Below, piece after piece: positions 1 through 7,622 of a stretch of 28,053 nucleotides of DNA (the stretch's first letter is position 1; the number at the start of each line of letters is the position of its first letter). The notes under the pieces were generated by a model. The model saw only the letters and a list, made by a program, of their open reading frames with translations, was not told the origin of the DNA and searched no databases. Source of the DNA: DASVSE01 sp036399715 (GTDB taxonomy: Bacteria > Bacteroidota > Rhodothermia > Rhodothermales > Rubricoccaceae); assembly GCA_036399715.1 (NCBI GenBank), contig DASWMO010000349.1:1-28053 (forward strand). The letters are read 5' to 3'. Made by a program: the position numbers and the translations under genes.

Positions 1-156
1 GTTGTCGATCTGGTCGAACGAGATCGCGGTGCCGCCGGAGGCCTCGGCGAGGACCTTGGTGATGGCGGCGGTGAGGGTCGTCTTGCCGTGGTCGACGTGG
101 CCGATCGTGCCGACGTTGACGTGCGGCTTGTTGCGCTGGAACGTTTCCTTTGCCAT
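1..156 (-). CDS. tuf: Translation elongation factor Tu, N-terminal part (cut by window edge)
   Basis: This is the first 52 codons of EF-Tu, the GTPase that delivers aminoacyl-tRNA to the ribosome. The translation starts MAKETFQRNKPHVNVGTIGH and continues into the P-loop GHVDHGKTT at residues 19-27, which is diagnostic. The ATG is at 156-154 on the minus strand; the rest of the gene lies beyond the left edge. It follows four tRNA genes on the same strand, the arrangement known from thrU-tyrU-glyT-thrT-tufB in E. coli, so it is probably co-transcribed with them. The leader of about 66 bases between the last tRNA and the ATG has no clear Shine-Dalgarno sequence. Confidence 0.97.
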   Translation of the reverse strand, partial: MAKETFQRNKPHVNVGTIGHVDHGKTTLTAAITKVLAEASGGTAISFDQIDN

Positions 157-222
157 TGCTGGGGTAGGGAGAGTCTGAAGAAAGAAGCCGCGCATCACGC
201 GCGCCCTGCACACGTGGCAGGC

Positions 223-297
223 TGGAGCCTCCTCCGGGAATTGAACCCGGGACCCCCTCCTTACCATGGAGGTGCTCTACCGCTGAGCTAAGGAGGC
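223..297 (-). tRNA. tRNA-Thr (anticodon GGT)
   Basis: On the minus strand the gene folds as a cloverleaf. The acceptor arms are GCCTCCT (297-291) and AGGAGGC (233-227), the discriminator is T, and an encoded CCA lies at 225-223. The anticodon stem CCTCC/GGAGG carries the loop ATGGTAA, giving anticodon GGT. The T arm contains GGTTCAATTCC. It is the last tRNA before tuf, and the only one of the four with an encoded CCA. Confidence 0.95.
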
Positions 298-347
298 GGA
301 AAACCGTCGGGGAGCCGACCCGTGCGGGCGCCCGGCGCCGGGCCGGG

Positions 348-420
348 AGCGGGAGACGGGACTCGAACCCGCGACCCCGGACTTGGAAGGACCGTGCTCT
401 ACCAACTGAGCTACTCCCGC
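348..420 (-). tRNA. tRNA-Gly (anticodon TCC)
   Basis: Minus-strand cloverleaf with acceptor arms GCGGGAG and CTCCCGC, discriminator T, and the loop CTTCCAA giving anticodon TCC. No CCA is encoded (CCC follows the discriminator). The anticodon stem CGGTC/GTCCG has a T-T mismatch at canonical pair 30-40; the other four pairs are Watson-Crick. It is the third gene of the tRNA cluster. Confidence 0.94.
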
Positions 421-515
421 AAAAAGGGCCAACATGCCGAAGGCCGAGCCGAGCCAAGGAGGCTCAATGAGTTCCTTTTCGCCTCTCGGGCCTTCCTCAT
501 CTCAACCATCTTCCG

Positions 516-598
<83 letters not shown>

Positions 599-640
599 AG
601 AACTAGAAAAGAACAGGCCCGTGGGTCACCCCTCGGGCAG

Positions 641-713
641 AGCTGGCGGAGGGACTCGAACCCCCGACCTGCTGATTACAAATCAGCTGCTCTACCAACT
701 GAGCTACGCCAGC
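641..713 (-). tRNA. tRNA-Thr (anticodon TGT)
   Basis: Minus-strand cloverleaf with acceptor arms GCTGGCG and CGCCAGC. The anticodon stem GCTGA/TCAGC holds the loop TTTGTAA, giving anticodon TGT. The D arm GCTCAGTTGGTAGAGC is intact, the discriminator is T and CCA is not encoded. It is the first gene of the tRNA-tuf transcript. Confidence 0.95.
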
Positions 714-750
714 GAGCGGCGCCGGAGCGCCTCTGCATTGCAGAGCCGGG

Positions 751-780
751 ATAGTACCCCGCCCCGCGCCCCCCGGTCAA
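751..780 (-). promoter_or_regulatory. Promoter of the tRNA-tuf operon (sigma-70-like)
   Basis: On the minus strand TTGACC (780-775) and TACTAT (756-751) are separated by 18 bases of almost pure G/C. This is close to the classical -35/-10 pattern and lies 38 bases before the first tRNA. A small inverted repeat (CTCTGC, ATT, GCAGAG; 731-745) sits in the short leader. The prediction rests on motif and position only. Confidence 0.6.
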
Positions 781-826
781 CCGTCCGACCCGGCCCATTG
801 CCCCTCCGGAGGGACTTCGCGGTTTC

Positions 827-1462
827 TTACTCCGCTGCCGCGCCGTCTCGCGGTACGGACCGGCCGCGCCAGCGGCGTACAGCATAGACAACCGCAGCGA
901 CCACGAGGACGACCGTCACCGTACGCCCGTATGTCCGCAGCACGTCTACGACGAGCGGCCACTCGTTCCCGAGCCAGTACCCTCCGCCGACGAGAAGTGC
1001 GTTCCAGACGAGCGCGCTGACCGTCGCCCACACCGCCACAGGCACGACGCGTAGACCCGACGCGCCGACCAGCAGTCCAATGACAGCCCGTCCTCCGCTC
1101 AGAAACCGGTTCGCCGCAACGATGCCCATCCCCCACCGCGCCAGCCAGGCTTCGGACGTGCGGAGCGCGCCGCGTGGAATCCATCGCAGACGGGTCGGAT
1201 CGTGGACCGCTACACCGAGGCGGCGACCCGCTGCAAAAACGGTCATAAAGCCGAGCACGGACCCGGCCGTCGCCAGTCCGAACGTCGGGAGGGCATCGAC
1301 GAGGCCGAGCGCGACGAGCGAGCCGGCCACGACGACGACGAGGTCACCGGGGACAGGCGGGATCACGTTCTCGCCCCACGCCACGACGAACACGACGGCG
1401 TAGATGCCGCCCGGCGGGAGCGACCGCAGCCACGTCAGAAAGGCGTCGGCCCACTCGGTCAC
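827..1462 (-). CDS. DedA family (SNARE-associated type) membrane protein
   Basis: A 211-residue integral membrane protein of the DedA family, whose members are implicated in flipping polyprenyl-phosphate or phospholipid carriers across the inner membrane. Family hallmarks are ENVIPPVPGD near residue 31, with the acidic residue and Pro-rich re-entrant loop, and NRFLSGGRAVIGLLVGASG near residue 118, with the conserved arginines. Several hydrophobic segments are present, including one before a basic, Arg-rich C-terminus. Translation starts with GTG at 1462, overlapping the ispF stop by four bases (GTGA). It is therefore the last gene of the queA-ispD-ispF-dedA operon. Which lipid it handles cannot be read from sequence. 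Confidence 0.88.
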   Translation of the reverse strand: MTEWADAFLTWLRSLPPGGIYAVVFVVAWGENVIPPVPGDLVVVVAGSLVALGLVDALPTFGLATAGSVLGFMTVFAAGRRLGVAVHDPTRLRWIPRGALRTSEAWLARWGMGIVAANRFLSGGRAVIGLLVGASGLRVVPVAVWATVSALVWNALLVGGGYWLGNEWPLVVDVLRTYGRTVTVVLVVAAVVYAVRRWRGRSVPRDGAAAE

Positions 1463-1950
1463 GGCGTCTCGGCTCTAGGCGCGTCGAAGAGGAGTGCGAC
1501 GGCGTGGGCCGAGGCCCCTTCGCCGGTCCCGACGAAGCCCATTCCCTCGCCCGTCGTCGCCTTGACGGAGACGCAGCCCGCATCGATGCCCAGTCCGACG
1601 GCAAGCCGCTCGCGCATCGCGTCGATGAATGGGCGCAGTTTAGGGCGCTGCAGGCATACCGTTGCGTCGACGTTGCCGACGCGGAAGCTGGCCTCGGAGA
1701 GGCGCGCGACGACGGTCCGCAGCAGGTCCAGGCTGTCCGCGCCGCGCCACTCGTCGTCGGTGTCGGGAAAGTGCGATCCGATGTCACCGAGAGCGGCCGC
1801 GCCGAGGAGGGCGTCGATGACGGCGTGTGTAAGCACGTCGGCGTCCGAGTGCCCGTCGAGCCCGACCTCAGACGGCACGGTCACGCCGCCGAGGATCAGC
1901 GGGCGACCTGGGACGAGGCGATGGACGTCGTAGCCGTGGCCGATGCGCAT
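1459..1950 (-). CDS. ispF: 2-C-methyl-D-erythritol 2,4-cyclodiphosphate synthase
   Basis: IspF converts CDP-methylerythritol 2-phosphate to the cyclic diphosphate and CMP in the MEP pathway of isoprenoid synthesis. The chosen ATG at 1950 gives 163 residues starting MRIGHGYDVHRL, the invariant family N-terminus with metal ligands Asp7 and His9. Further motifs are GHSDADVLTHA, GDIGSHFPDTD and the C-terminal ATTGEGMGFVGTGEG. A TTG at 1977 would add nine residues not typical of the family. The gene lies 69 bases after ispD and its stop overlaps the GTG of the dedA gene. IspF is cytosolic and trimeric in known cases. Confidence 0.96.
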   Translation of the reverse strand: MRIGHGYDVHRLVPGRPLILGGVTVPSEVGLDGHSDADVLTHAVIDALLGAAALGDIGSHFPDTDDEWRGADSLDLLRTVVARLSEASFRVGNVDATVCLQRPKLRPFIDAMRERLAVGLGIDAGCVSVKATTGEGMGFVGTGEGASAHAVALLFDAPRAETP

Positions 1951-2019
1951 GGGGAGGACGGAGAGCGGGTCGGGCAAGATCGCGACGCGGCCCGGCCTCG
2001 GGCAGCGCCGGCTCCCGTG

Positions 2020-2742
2020 TTACGGGCTGGGGGTTCCGATATGGGACGCGGCCCACGCCGGCCAGAGTGCCTCGGCGAGCGCCCAGTCGGTCGGCGTGGT
2101 GACTTTGACGTTGCGCGTGTCGCCCTCGACGACATGAACCGGGATTCCGGCGAGCCCGAGCAGGCCCGCCTCGTCGGTCGGTGCCACGGCACCCCGGTCG
2201 GCGTATGCCGCCTTGAGCAGAGCACGGCGGGCGCCCTGCGGCGTCTGCATCGCCCACAGCCCGTCGCGCTCGACGGTCGGCCCGAACCGCTCGCCGCTCG
2301 CCCGCCGGAGCGTGTCCGCGACGCGGGTCGCTGCCGCCGCGGCACCGTGCGCCTGGACGGCCGCGAGGACGCGCGCGATCAGCGCCGCCGAGACGAACGG
2401 GCGGACGGCGTCGTGCACGAGGACGGTCTCGACGGCGACCGGCAGTGCCGCGATTCCGCATTCGACCGACTCGGCCCGCGTCGCACCGCCGGCGACGACG
2501 ACCGCCTCGACATCAAACGCGGCGAGGGCATCGCGTGCGCCGGCGACGCTCGCTTCGGGCGCAACGACGACAACTGCGCCGATCTCGGGGTGCCGGGCGA
2601 ACGCTCGCGCCGTCTGCACGAACACCGGCGCGTCGCCGAGGCGGCGAAACTGCTTCGGCACGCCGCCGAGGCGCAGCCCCGCCCCACCGGCCGGCAGTAC
2701 GGCGCCGACGGTTGACGAGGTCGCGGATCGAGGGTCGGCCAT
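2020..2742 (-). CDS. ispD: 2-C-methyl-D-erythritol 4-phosphate cytidylyltransferase
   Basis: IspD attaches CMP from CTP to methylerythritol 4-phosphate, the step that precedes IspE and IspF. The start at 2742 (MADPRSATSS) gives 240 residues, normal for the family. The nucleotide-binding signature PAGGAGLRLGGVPKQF occurs near residue 17, HDAVRPF near 110 and the conserved KVTTPTDW near 210. An upstream in-frame ATG at 2808 would overlap the queA stop and add an atypical basic stretch. The ATG is 40 bases after queA and 69 bases before ispF, consistent with one transcript. The upstream bases are pyrimidine-rich, without a Shine-Dalgarno site. Confidence 0.95.
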   Translation of the reverse strand: MADPRSATSSTVGAVLPAGGAGLRLGGVPKQFRRLGDAPVFVQTARAFARHPEIGAVVVVAPEASVAGARDALAAFDVEAVVVAGGATRAESVECGIAALPVAVETVLVHDAVRPFVSAALIARVLAAVQAHGAAAAATRVADTLRRASGERFGPTVERDGLWAMQTPQGARRALLKAAYADRGAVAPTDEAGLLGLAGIPVHVVEGDTRNVKVTTPTDWALAEALWPAWAASHIGTPSP

Positions 2743-2782
2743 GGACGGAAGATCGGCTCGGGGCATCCCCCGCTTCCGTCTC

Positions 2783-3865
2783 TCACACAACCAGCATCGC
2801 GTCGCCAAACGAGAACAGGCGGTACTCGTGGCGGATCGCCTCTTCGTAGGCGTGCTGGACGAGTTCGAGGCCAGCGAACGCTGCGACGGTCATGAGCAGC
2901 GTCGACCGCGGGCGGTGGAAGTTGGTCAGCAGCCGCTCGGTGACGTGGAAGTCGTACGGCGGGTAGACAAACTTGTCGGTCCACCCCTTCGCGGGCTTGA
3001 GGAGACGGTCGGCCGAGAGTGTGGATTCGATCGCCCGAACGACAGTTGTCCCGCAGGCGGTAACGGTGTGGACGGGGCTCTGGAGGGCGCGGTTGACCGT
3101 CTCGGTCGTCTCGTGCGGCACGCAGTAGCACTCAGAGTCCATGCGATGCTTGCTGAGGTCCTCGACCTCGACTGCCTCGAACGTGCCAAGCCCCGCGTGG
3201 AGCGTGACGGGGGCGACGTGCGCGCCGCGGTCGGCGAGCGCGCGCAGCAGGGCCGGTGTAAAGTGCAGGCCCGCATCGGGCGCCACGACGGCGCCGCGCT
3301 CGCGCGCGAAAAGCGTCTGGTAGCGGACCCGGTCGGCCGGCTCGACGGGCCGCCGGAGGTACGGCGGGATCGGCGTCTCGCCAATGCGGTCGATGAGCGC
3401 GTGGAGTTCGGCTGGCGTCCCGTCGAAGATGAACCGCAGCGTGCGCCCGCGGCTCGTCGTGTTGTCGACGACCTCGGCCGAGAGCCCTTCGGCGAAGTCG
3501 ATCCGGTTGCCGACGCGGACCTTGCGGGCCGGGTCCACGACGGCGTCCCAGAGCATGTGCTCGGCGTTGAGCTCGCGCAGCAGGAACGCCTCGACGCGCG
3601 CGCCGGTCTTCTCCTTCTCGCCGTGGAGGCGTGCCGGGAAGACCATCGTGTCGTTGACGACGAGCACGTCGCCCGCCCCGAAGTAGCCGGGCAGGTCGGC
3701 GATGGTCCGGTGCTCGACCGTCCCGGCCGCGCGGTCGACGACCATCAGGCGCGCGGATTCGCGAGGTTCGGCGGGATACTGCGCGGTCAGTCCCGCCGGG
3801 TACTCGAAGTCGAAGTCGCCGAGCCGCAGCGAATGGTGCAGGAGCGAGGGGGTGGCAACGTGCAT
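2783..3865 (-). CDS. queA: S-adenosylmethionine:tRNA ribosyltransferase-isomerase
   Basis: QueA transfers the ribosyl group of SAM to preQ1 in tRNA and rearranges it to epoxyqueuosine, a wobble-base modification of tRNAs with GUN anticodons. The 360-residue product carries family motifs: DFDFEYPAGLTAQYPAEPR near the N-terminus, VVNDTMVFPARL, RYQTLFARERGAVVAPDAG, HRMDSECYCV and NFHRPRSTLLMTVAAFAG. The start at 3865 (MHVATPSLL) leaves about 17 residues before the usual first conserved segment; the open frame extends much further upstream, but that part is antisense to fahA. It is the first gene of the queA-ispD-ispF-dedA unit. tRNA-Tyr(GTA), a typical QueA substrate, is encoded about 2.2 kb away in this window. 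Confidence 0.95.
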   Translation of the reverse strand: MHVATPSLLHHSLRLGDFDFEYPAGLTAQYPAEPRESARLMVVDRAAGTVEHRTIADLPGYFGAGDVLVVNDTMVFPARLHGEKEKTGARVEAFLLRELNAEHMLWDAVVDPARKVRVGNRIDFAEGLSAEVVDNTTSRGRTLRFIFDGTPAELHALIDRIGETPIPPYLRRPVEPADRVRYQTLFARERGAVVAPDAGLHFTPALLRALADRGAHVAPVTLHAGLGTFEAVEVEDLSKHRMDSECYCVPHETTETVNRALQSPVHTVTACGTTVVRAIESTLSADRLLKPAKGWTDKFVYPPYDFHVTERLLTNFHRPRSTLLMTVAAFAGLELVQHAYEEAIRHEYRLFSFGDAMLVV

Positions 3866-3927
3866 GCGGTCGGAGGTCACAGAGGGGGCGGGAGAGCACT
3901 GAGCGTGCCGGCAGAAACCGCTCCGCG

Positions 3928-3958
3928 CGAATATAGAGGCACCTTCACTGCGCGCAAA
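3928..3958 (-). promoter_or_regulatory. Candidate Bacteroidota-type promoter of queA
   Basis: On the minus strand TTTG (3958-3955) and TATATTCG (3935-3928) are separated by 19 bases. This matches the published Bacteroidota pattern of -33 TTTG and -7 TAnnTTTG, with one mismatch. It lies in the fahA-queA spacer 63 bases before the queA ATG. A 7-bp inverted repeat (CCTTCAC/GTGAAGG) flanks it and may help terminate fahA. Confidence 0.45.
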
Positions 3959-3987
3959 GCTTCCGTGAAGGCTCCACCCCACTGAGA

Positions 3988-5280
3988 TTAAACGGCTCGG
4001 GCCGGAGTCACCGTCCCTTCGACGGTCCCGAACCCGACCCGCACGCCCCCAGCCTCGGCGGCGCCTTCGATGACGACGCGGTCGCCGTCTTCGAGAAAGC
4101 GCCGCTCCTCGCCCGACGGAAGCGTCACGGGCCGCGTCCCGCGCCACGTGATCTCCAGGAAGGACCCGAAGCTGTCGTCGGTCTCGCCCGAAATCGTCCC
4201 CGAGGCGAGCAGGTCGCCGGGGCGCAGGTTGCACCCAGCGACGGTGTGGTGCGCGAGTTGCTGCTCGGGACTCCAATACAGATGCTTCGCGTTGGACCGC
4301 GCGACCGTCACCGCATCGGCTCCGCTCGCGCGCATCGCCGCCGTGTCTAGCCGGACATCGAGTTGGACGTCGAGGGCGCGCGGCTCGGCCTGCCGGAGGT
4401 ACGGGAGCGGCTCGGGATTGCCGGCCGTCGCGTCCTGCGCCTCGCCCGGGATGCGGAACGGGTCGAGGGCGACCGCCGGGACGACCCACGGGCTGACGCT
4501 CGTGCAGAAGCTCTTGGCCAGAAACGGCCCGAGGGGCACGTACTCCCACTTCTGGAGGTCGCGGGCCGACCAGTCGTTGACGAGCACGTAGCCGAAAATG
4601 TGGTCGCGGGCGTCCGCGATGGCGACGGGCTCGCCGAGCGCGTTGCCCGGCCCGACGAACACGCCGAGTTCGAGCTCGATGTCGAGTTGGCGGCTCGGGC
4701 CGAAGACGGGCGGCGCCGCGTCGTCGGGCCGCGTCTGGCCGCATGGCCGCACGACGGGCGTGCCGCTCACGACGACGCTCGACGCGCGCCCGTGGTAGCC
4801 GACCGGCAGGTGCAGCCAGTTGGGCATGAGCGCGTTGTCCGCCCCGCGAAACATGATCCCGACGTTGGTCGCGTGCTGCCGCGACGAGTAGAAGTCGGTG
4901 TAGTCGCCGATGAGTGCCGGAACGTGCATCGTGACGTCGGCCAGCGGGACGACGACCCGGGCTCGCAAGTCGGCGTCCTCGCGCAACGCCGGGTCGCCGT
5001 CGGCGCTCAGCAGGTCTTGTAGCCGCGCGCGAACAGCGTCCCAGACCGGCTTCCCGGCCGCCATGAAGCGGTTCAGCGTCGTGTCGGTGAGCGCGTAGTG
5101 CAGCCCCGGCACGTCGAGCACCTCGTGCTCGTTAAGCAGGTGGAGGTCGATCACATACTCCCCGAGCCGGACGCCGACGGAGGGGAGATCGTCCGGCGAC
5201 GCGGTACGCGAGAAGCACCCGTACGGCAGGTTGTTCAGGCCGAAGCCGAGGGCGGGGTCTGCGTCGAGAAAGGAGGTCAT
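3988..5280 (-). CDS. fahA: Fumarylacetoacetase
   Basis: This enzyme hydrolyses fumarylacetoacetate to fumarate and acetoacetate, the last step of tyrosine and homogentisate breakdown. The 430-residue product aligns with the animal and bacterial enzyme at an offset of about three residues. Metal ligands are Asp129 (DYTDF), Glu202 and Glu204 (ELELG) and Asp236 (NDWSARD). Catalytic or substrate residues are His136 (SSRQHATN), Tyr162 (VGYHGRASS), Arg240 and Lys256 (FLAKSF). The start at 5280 (MTSFLDADPALGFGLNNLPYG) matches the family; the longer open frame upstream is the shadow of the neighbour. It lies 65 bases after the unrecognised gene 5346-6335 on the same strand, and the spacer is built of heptanucleotide repeats. 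Confidence 0.96.
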   Translation of the reverse strand: MTSFLDADPALGFGLNNLPYGCFSRTASPDDLPSVGVRLGEYVIDLHLLNEHEVLDVPGLHYALTDTTLNRFMAAGKPVWDAVRARLQDLLSADGDPALREDADLRARVVVPLADVTMHVPALIGDYTDFYSSRQHATNVGIMFRGADNALMPNWLHLPVGYHGRASSVVVSGTPVVRPCGQTRPDDAAPPVFGPSRQLDIELELGVFVGPGNALGEPVAIADARDHIFGYVLVNDWSARDLQKWEYVPLGPFLAKSFCTSVSPWVVPAVALDPFRIPGEAQDATAGNPEPLPYLRQAEPRALDVQLDVRLDTAAMRASGADAVTVARSNAKHLYWSPEQQLAHHTVAGCNLRPGDLLASGTISGETDDSFGSFLEITWRGTRPVTLPSGEERRFLEDGDRVVIEGAAEAGGVRVGFGTVEGTVTPARAV

Positions 5281-5284
5281 CGGA

Positions 5285-5342
5285 GGGACGGGGGACGAAG
5301 GACGAGGTACGCTGAGCCCGAGTACCCGGAACCCCGTACCCG
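5285..5342. repeat. Head-to-head heptanucleotide repeats between two minus-strand genes
   Basis: The spacer reads in steps of seven from both ends. On the plus strand from 5285 the units are GGGACGG, GGGACGA and variants up to about 5312. On the minus strand from 5342 they are CGGGTAC, GGGGTTC, then CGGGTAC again. The two arms converge on a possible small GGTAC/GTACC stem near 5306-5326. The seven-base step does not keep a reading frame and the stretch lies between two stop/start signals, so it is non-coding. Confidence 0.6.
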
Positions 5343-5345
5343 GTT

Positions 5346-6335
5346 TTACAGCCAGCCGAGGGCGCGGAGGTCGGCGCGGGGCTCGTCGAAGGAGCACGAG
5401 CCGTAGGCGAGGGCCGTGCGCGAGCGCGCCGTCTCGATCTGCTCGGGACGCGCCACGAGGCGCTTCCAGGCGAGCGTGTCGCCGAGCGACCACTCGGCCG
5501 CGTCGCGGCTGTCGAGGATCTCCGCGAGGTCGTCGGCGCGGAGGCCGTGGACGTCTGCGAGGACGGCGCCGCCGAAGACGTTGACGAAGCCGTGGGCGAC
5601 GGGCCCGGCGAGCGTCTCGTGGCGGAGCGGGTGGTGCAGGCCGGCCGTGGCCTTGAAGGCGACGCCCGCGCGGCGGGCGACAGTCATCGCCTCGGCGAGC
5701 GCTTCAGCGCCCGGGACGCCCTCGCCGCCGCAGCGGAACTTGACGGCGAATGCGGCTCGGCCGAGGCGGCCGTTGGCGACGGCGACGGCGTGGGCCGCCG
5801 GTTCGGGCGTGTCGGGGTCCGACAGAAACGGCACCTCGACGGCCACGCGGTCGGCTGCGTGGGCCGGATCGGCGGCGAGGCGCTGCCCGAGGCCGACGAG
5901 CGCCCCGGCGAGGCCGTCGGCGTCGCGGGCGAGCGGTGCGGGCAGGCGAAACTCGAAGGCGTCGCAGACGGCGCGACCCTCGTGGCGCGCCTCAAAGGCC
6001 CGGGCCTCCCCGACCGCGGCTTCGGCAGCCATCAGCCACGTCACATCGGGTGCGCTCGGGGCAGCCTCGGCACCCGGGGCGAACTGGACCGCTGCCGGCG
6101 CGGCGCCGAGGACGGAGAAGCGGACCGCCTCGTCGCCCGCGATGCCTGCCACGAACGGGTCTGCTTCGGCGAGCCGTACGGCCGTGACGAGGAAGCGGCC
6201 GAGCATCCACGCGTCGGCGTCCGTGCGGTAGCGGCCGTAGAGCGCGACCGCGGGCTCCATGGCCAGTTCGGCCGGCGGGAACAGACCGGCGTAGTCGATC
6301 AGACCGTCGAGGAAAGCGCGGCGGGCGGGCGGCAT
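5346..6335 (-). CDS. Conserved-looking protein of unknown function, possible beta/alpha barrel
   Basis: I do not recognise a named family with certainty. The ATG at 6335 gives 329 residues (MPPARRAFLDGLIDYAGLFP); a start at 6398 would run through the divergent promoter region. Conserved-looking patches are IDYAGLFPP (13-21), EVPF (167-170), VKFRCGG (198-204), FKATAGLHHPLR (227-238), HGFVNVFGG (248-256) and YGSCSFDEP near the end. Several look like beta strands ending in charged or Gly-rich loops, alternating with Ala-rich helices, as in TIM barrels. Lys199 and Lys228 at successive strand ends would suit a lyase or aldolase, but this is inference. The gene sits directly before fahA on the same strand and may be co-transcribed. 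No signal peptide or membrane segment is seen. Confidence 0.8.
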   Translation of the reverse strand: MPPARRAFLDGLIDYAGLFPPAELAMEPAVALYGRYRTDADAWMLGRFLVTAVRLAEADPFVAGIAGDEAVRFSVLGAAPAAVQFAPGAEAAPSAPDVTWLMAAEAAVGEARAFEARHEGRAVCDAFEFRLPAPLARDADGLAGALVGLGQRLAADPAHAADRVAVEVPFLSDPDTPEPAAHAVAVANGRLGRAAFAVKFRCGGEGVPGAEALAEAMTVARRAGVAFKATAGLHHPLRHETLAGPVAHGFVNVFGGAVLADVHGLRADDLAEILDSRDAAEWSLGDTLAWKRLVARPEQIETARSRTALAYGSCSFDEPRADLRALGWL

Positions 6336-6354
6336 GGTCGGACCCACGGGGTCG

Positions 6355-6385
6355 GTTGTCGCGTGGAAGGTAGCCCGTACCTTTG
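6355..6385. promoter_or_regulatory. Overlapping divergent promoter candidates
   Basis: The plus strand has TACCTTTG at 6378-6385, an exact TAnnTTTG match, with GTTG 19 bases upstream (6355-6358). It points to the TPR lipoprotein gene, whose ATG is 50 bases downstream. On the minus strand TACCTTCC (6372-6365) lies 30 bases before the start of the 5346-6335 gene. The two boxes are six bases apart, so the two directions may compete. Evidence is motif and position only. Confidence 0.5.
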
Positions 6386-6434
6386 GCGCGTCCGGCACGC
6401 CGGGCGTGCTCCGCCCCCTTCTCTCTTCGGTCCC

Positions 6435-7574
6435 ATGCGCCAGCCCTCGCCGTTTCTCCTGCTCGTCCTCCTCGCCGCGCTGAGCGCGTGCGCCGCGCCG
6501 GCCGCCGGCGGCCTCGGCGGCGCCCGCACGCTCGCCGACGCGGGCAACTTCACCGCCGCGCTCGCCCTCGCCGACACGGCCGTCGCGCGCACGCCGACGG
6601 ACGCCGAGGCGTACATCCTCCGCGCCGACATCCGCCGCCGCCAGATCGCCGCCGACACGGCGTCGGTCGACTCGATGGCCGTCGTGATGGCGCTCATGGA
6701 CGCCCAGCGCGCCGTCGCGCTCGCCCCGACGAACGTCAACGCGACCAACGTGATGACCAACCTCTGGATCACGTCCATGAACCGCGGCGGGCAGGCGTTC
6801 CAGCAGACGCCGCCGGACTACAGCGGCGCCCGCATCCTCTTCCGGACCGCGACGCAGGTCCGCCCGGACTCGGCCCAGAGCCAGGTCAACTACGGCCTCG
6901 CGCTCTACGCCTCCGGCGACGAGGACGCCGCCGTTGAGCCGTACCGGACGGCCATCCGACTCGACCCGACCGACGCGGCGACCTACCGCCGCCTCGGGCG
7001 CTCGCTCATCGCCGCCGACCAGGGCACCGAAGCGATCACGGTCCTCGAAGACGCCGCGACGCGCTTCCCGGAGGACGCCGCGATCCGCGCCGACCTTTTC
7101 GCCGCTTACGAGCGCACGCCCGGCCGCGCCGCCGACGCGCTCGCGCGCTACGAGACCGAGCTCACGCGCGCGACGCCCGCGACCGAGCCCGCGATGCGCC
7201 TCCAGTACGGCGTCGCGCTCCTCCAGGCGCGCCGCGTGGACGACGCGATCCGCGAGCTCACGCGCGCCGTCGAGCTGTCCCCGAACGACGCCTCGGCGCA
7301 GTACAACCTCGGCGCGGCGATCCAGAACAAGGCCGCCGTCCTCAGCGCCGAGGCCAACGCGGCCACGGCCAACGCCGAGAACGCGCGCCTCATCGCCGAG
7401 CGCAACGCCCTCCTGGAGCAGTCGCTGCCGTACTTCGACCGCGCCCGGACGCTCTCGGCCGAGGGCGATGACCAGCGCGGTGCGTGCACGGCCCTCTTCC
7501 GCGTCTACACGACGCTCGGCCGCATCGACGACGCCCGCTCGGTCTCGGCCTGCGCCGGCATCCCGATGAACTAG
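6435..7574 (+). CDS. TPR-repeat lipoprotein
   Basis: A 379-residue exported protein. The first 18 residues form a lipoprotein signal ending in the lipobox LSAC, with Cys19 as the lipidation site, so it is probably membrane-anchored. The mature part consists of helical TPR-like repeats, for example ALADTAVARTPTDAEAYILR, SQVNYGLALYASGDEDAAVE and YNLGAAIQNKA, with an Ala/Asn/Glu-rich helix (about residues 297-325) between repeats. TPRs usually serve protein interactions, and no enzymatic motif is visible. The start at 6435 places the signal peptide at the N-terminus; the open frame upstream is antisense to the neighbour. A strong terminator follows 48 bases after the stop. Confidence 0.88.
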   Translation: MRQPSPFLLLVLLAALSACAAPAAGGLGGARTLADAGNFTAALALADTAVARTPTDAEAYILRADIRRRQIAADTASVDSMAVVMALMDAQRAVALAPTNVNATNVMTNLWITSMNRGGQAFQQTPPDYSGARILFRTATQVRPDSAQSQVNYGLALYASGDEDAAVEPYRTAIRLDPTDAATYRRLGRSLIAADQGTEAITVLEDAATRFPEDAAIRADLFAAYERTPGRAADALARYETELTRATPATEPAMRLQYGVALLQARRVDDAIRELTRAVELSPNDASAQYNLGAAIQNKAAVLSAEANAATANAENARLIAERNALLEQSLPYFDRARTLSAEGDDQRGACTALFRVYTTLGRIDDARSVSACAGIPMN

Positions 7575-7622
7575 CGCGTCCGGCCGCCCGCGGCACGGCC
7601 GCCGCGGCCGGTCGGCTCACCC

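Noticed and set aside
2213..3985. Long plus-strand open frame (590 codons) opposite ispD and queA
   Set aside because: It is antisense to two clearly homologous genes, has Arg/Ala/Ser-rich translation without domain, and is explained by high-GC codon bias that removes stop codons.
5547..6434. N-terminal extension of the TPR lipoprotein frame
   Set aside because: The true start is at 6435, where a lipoprotein signal peptide begins; the upstream part is antisense to the 5346-6335 gene.
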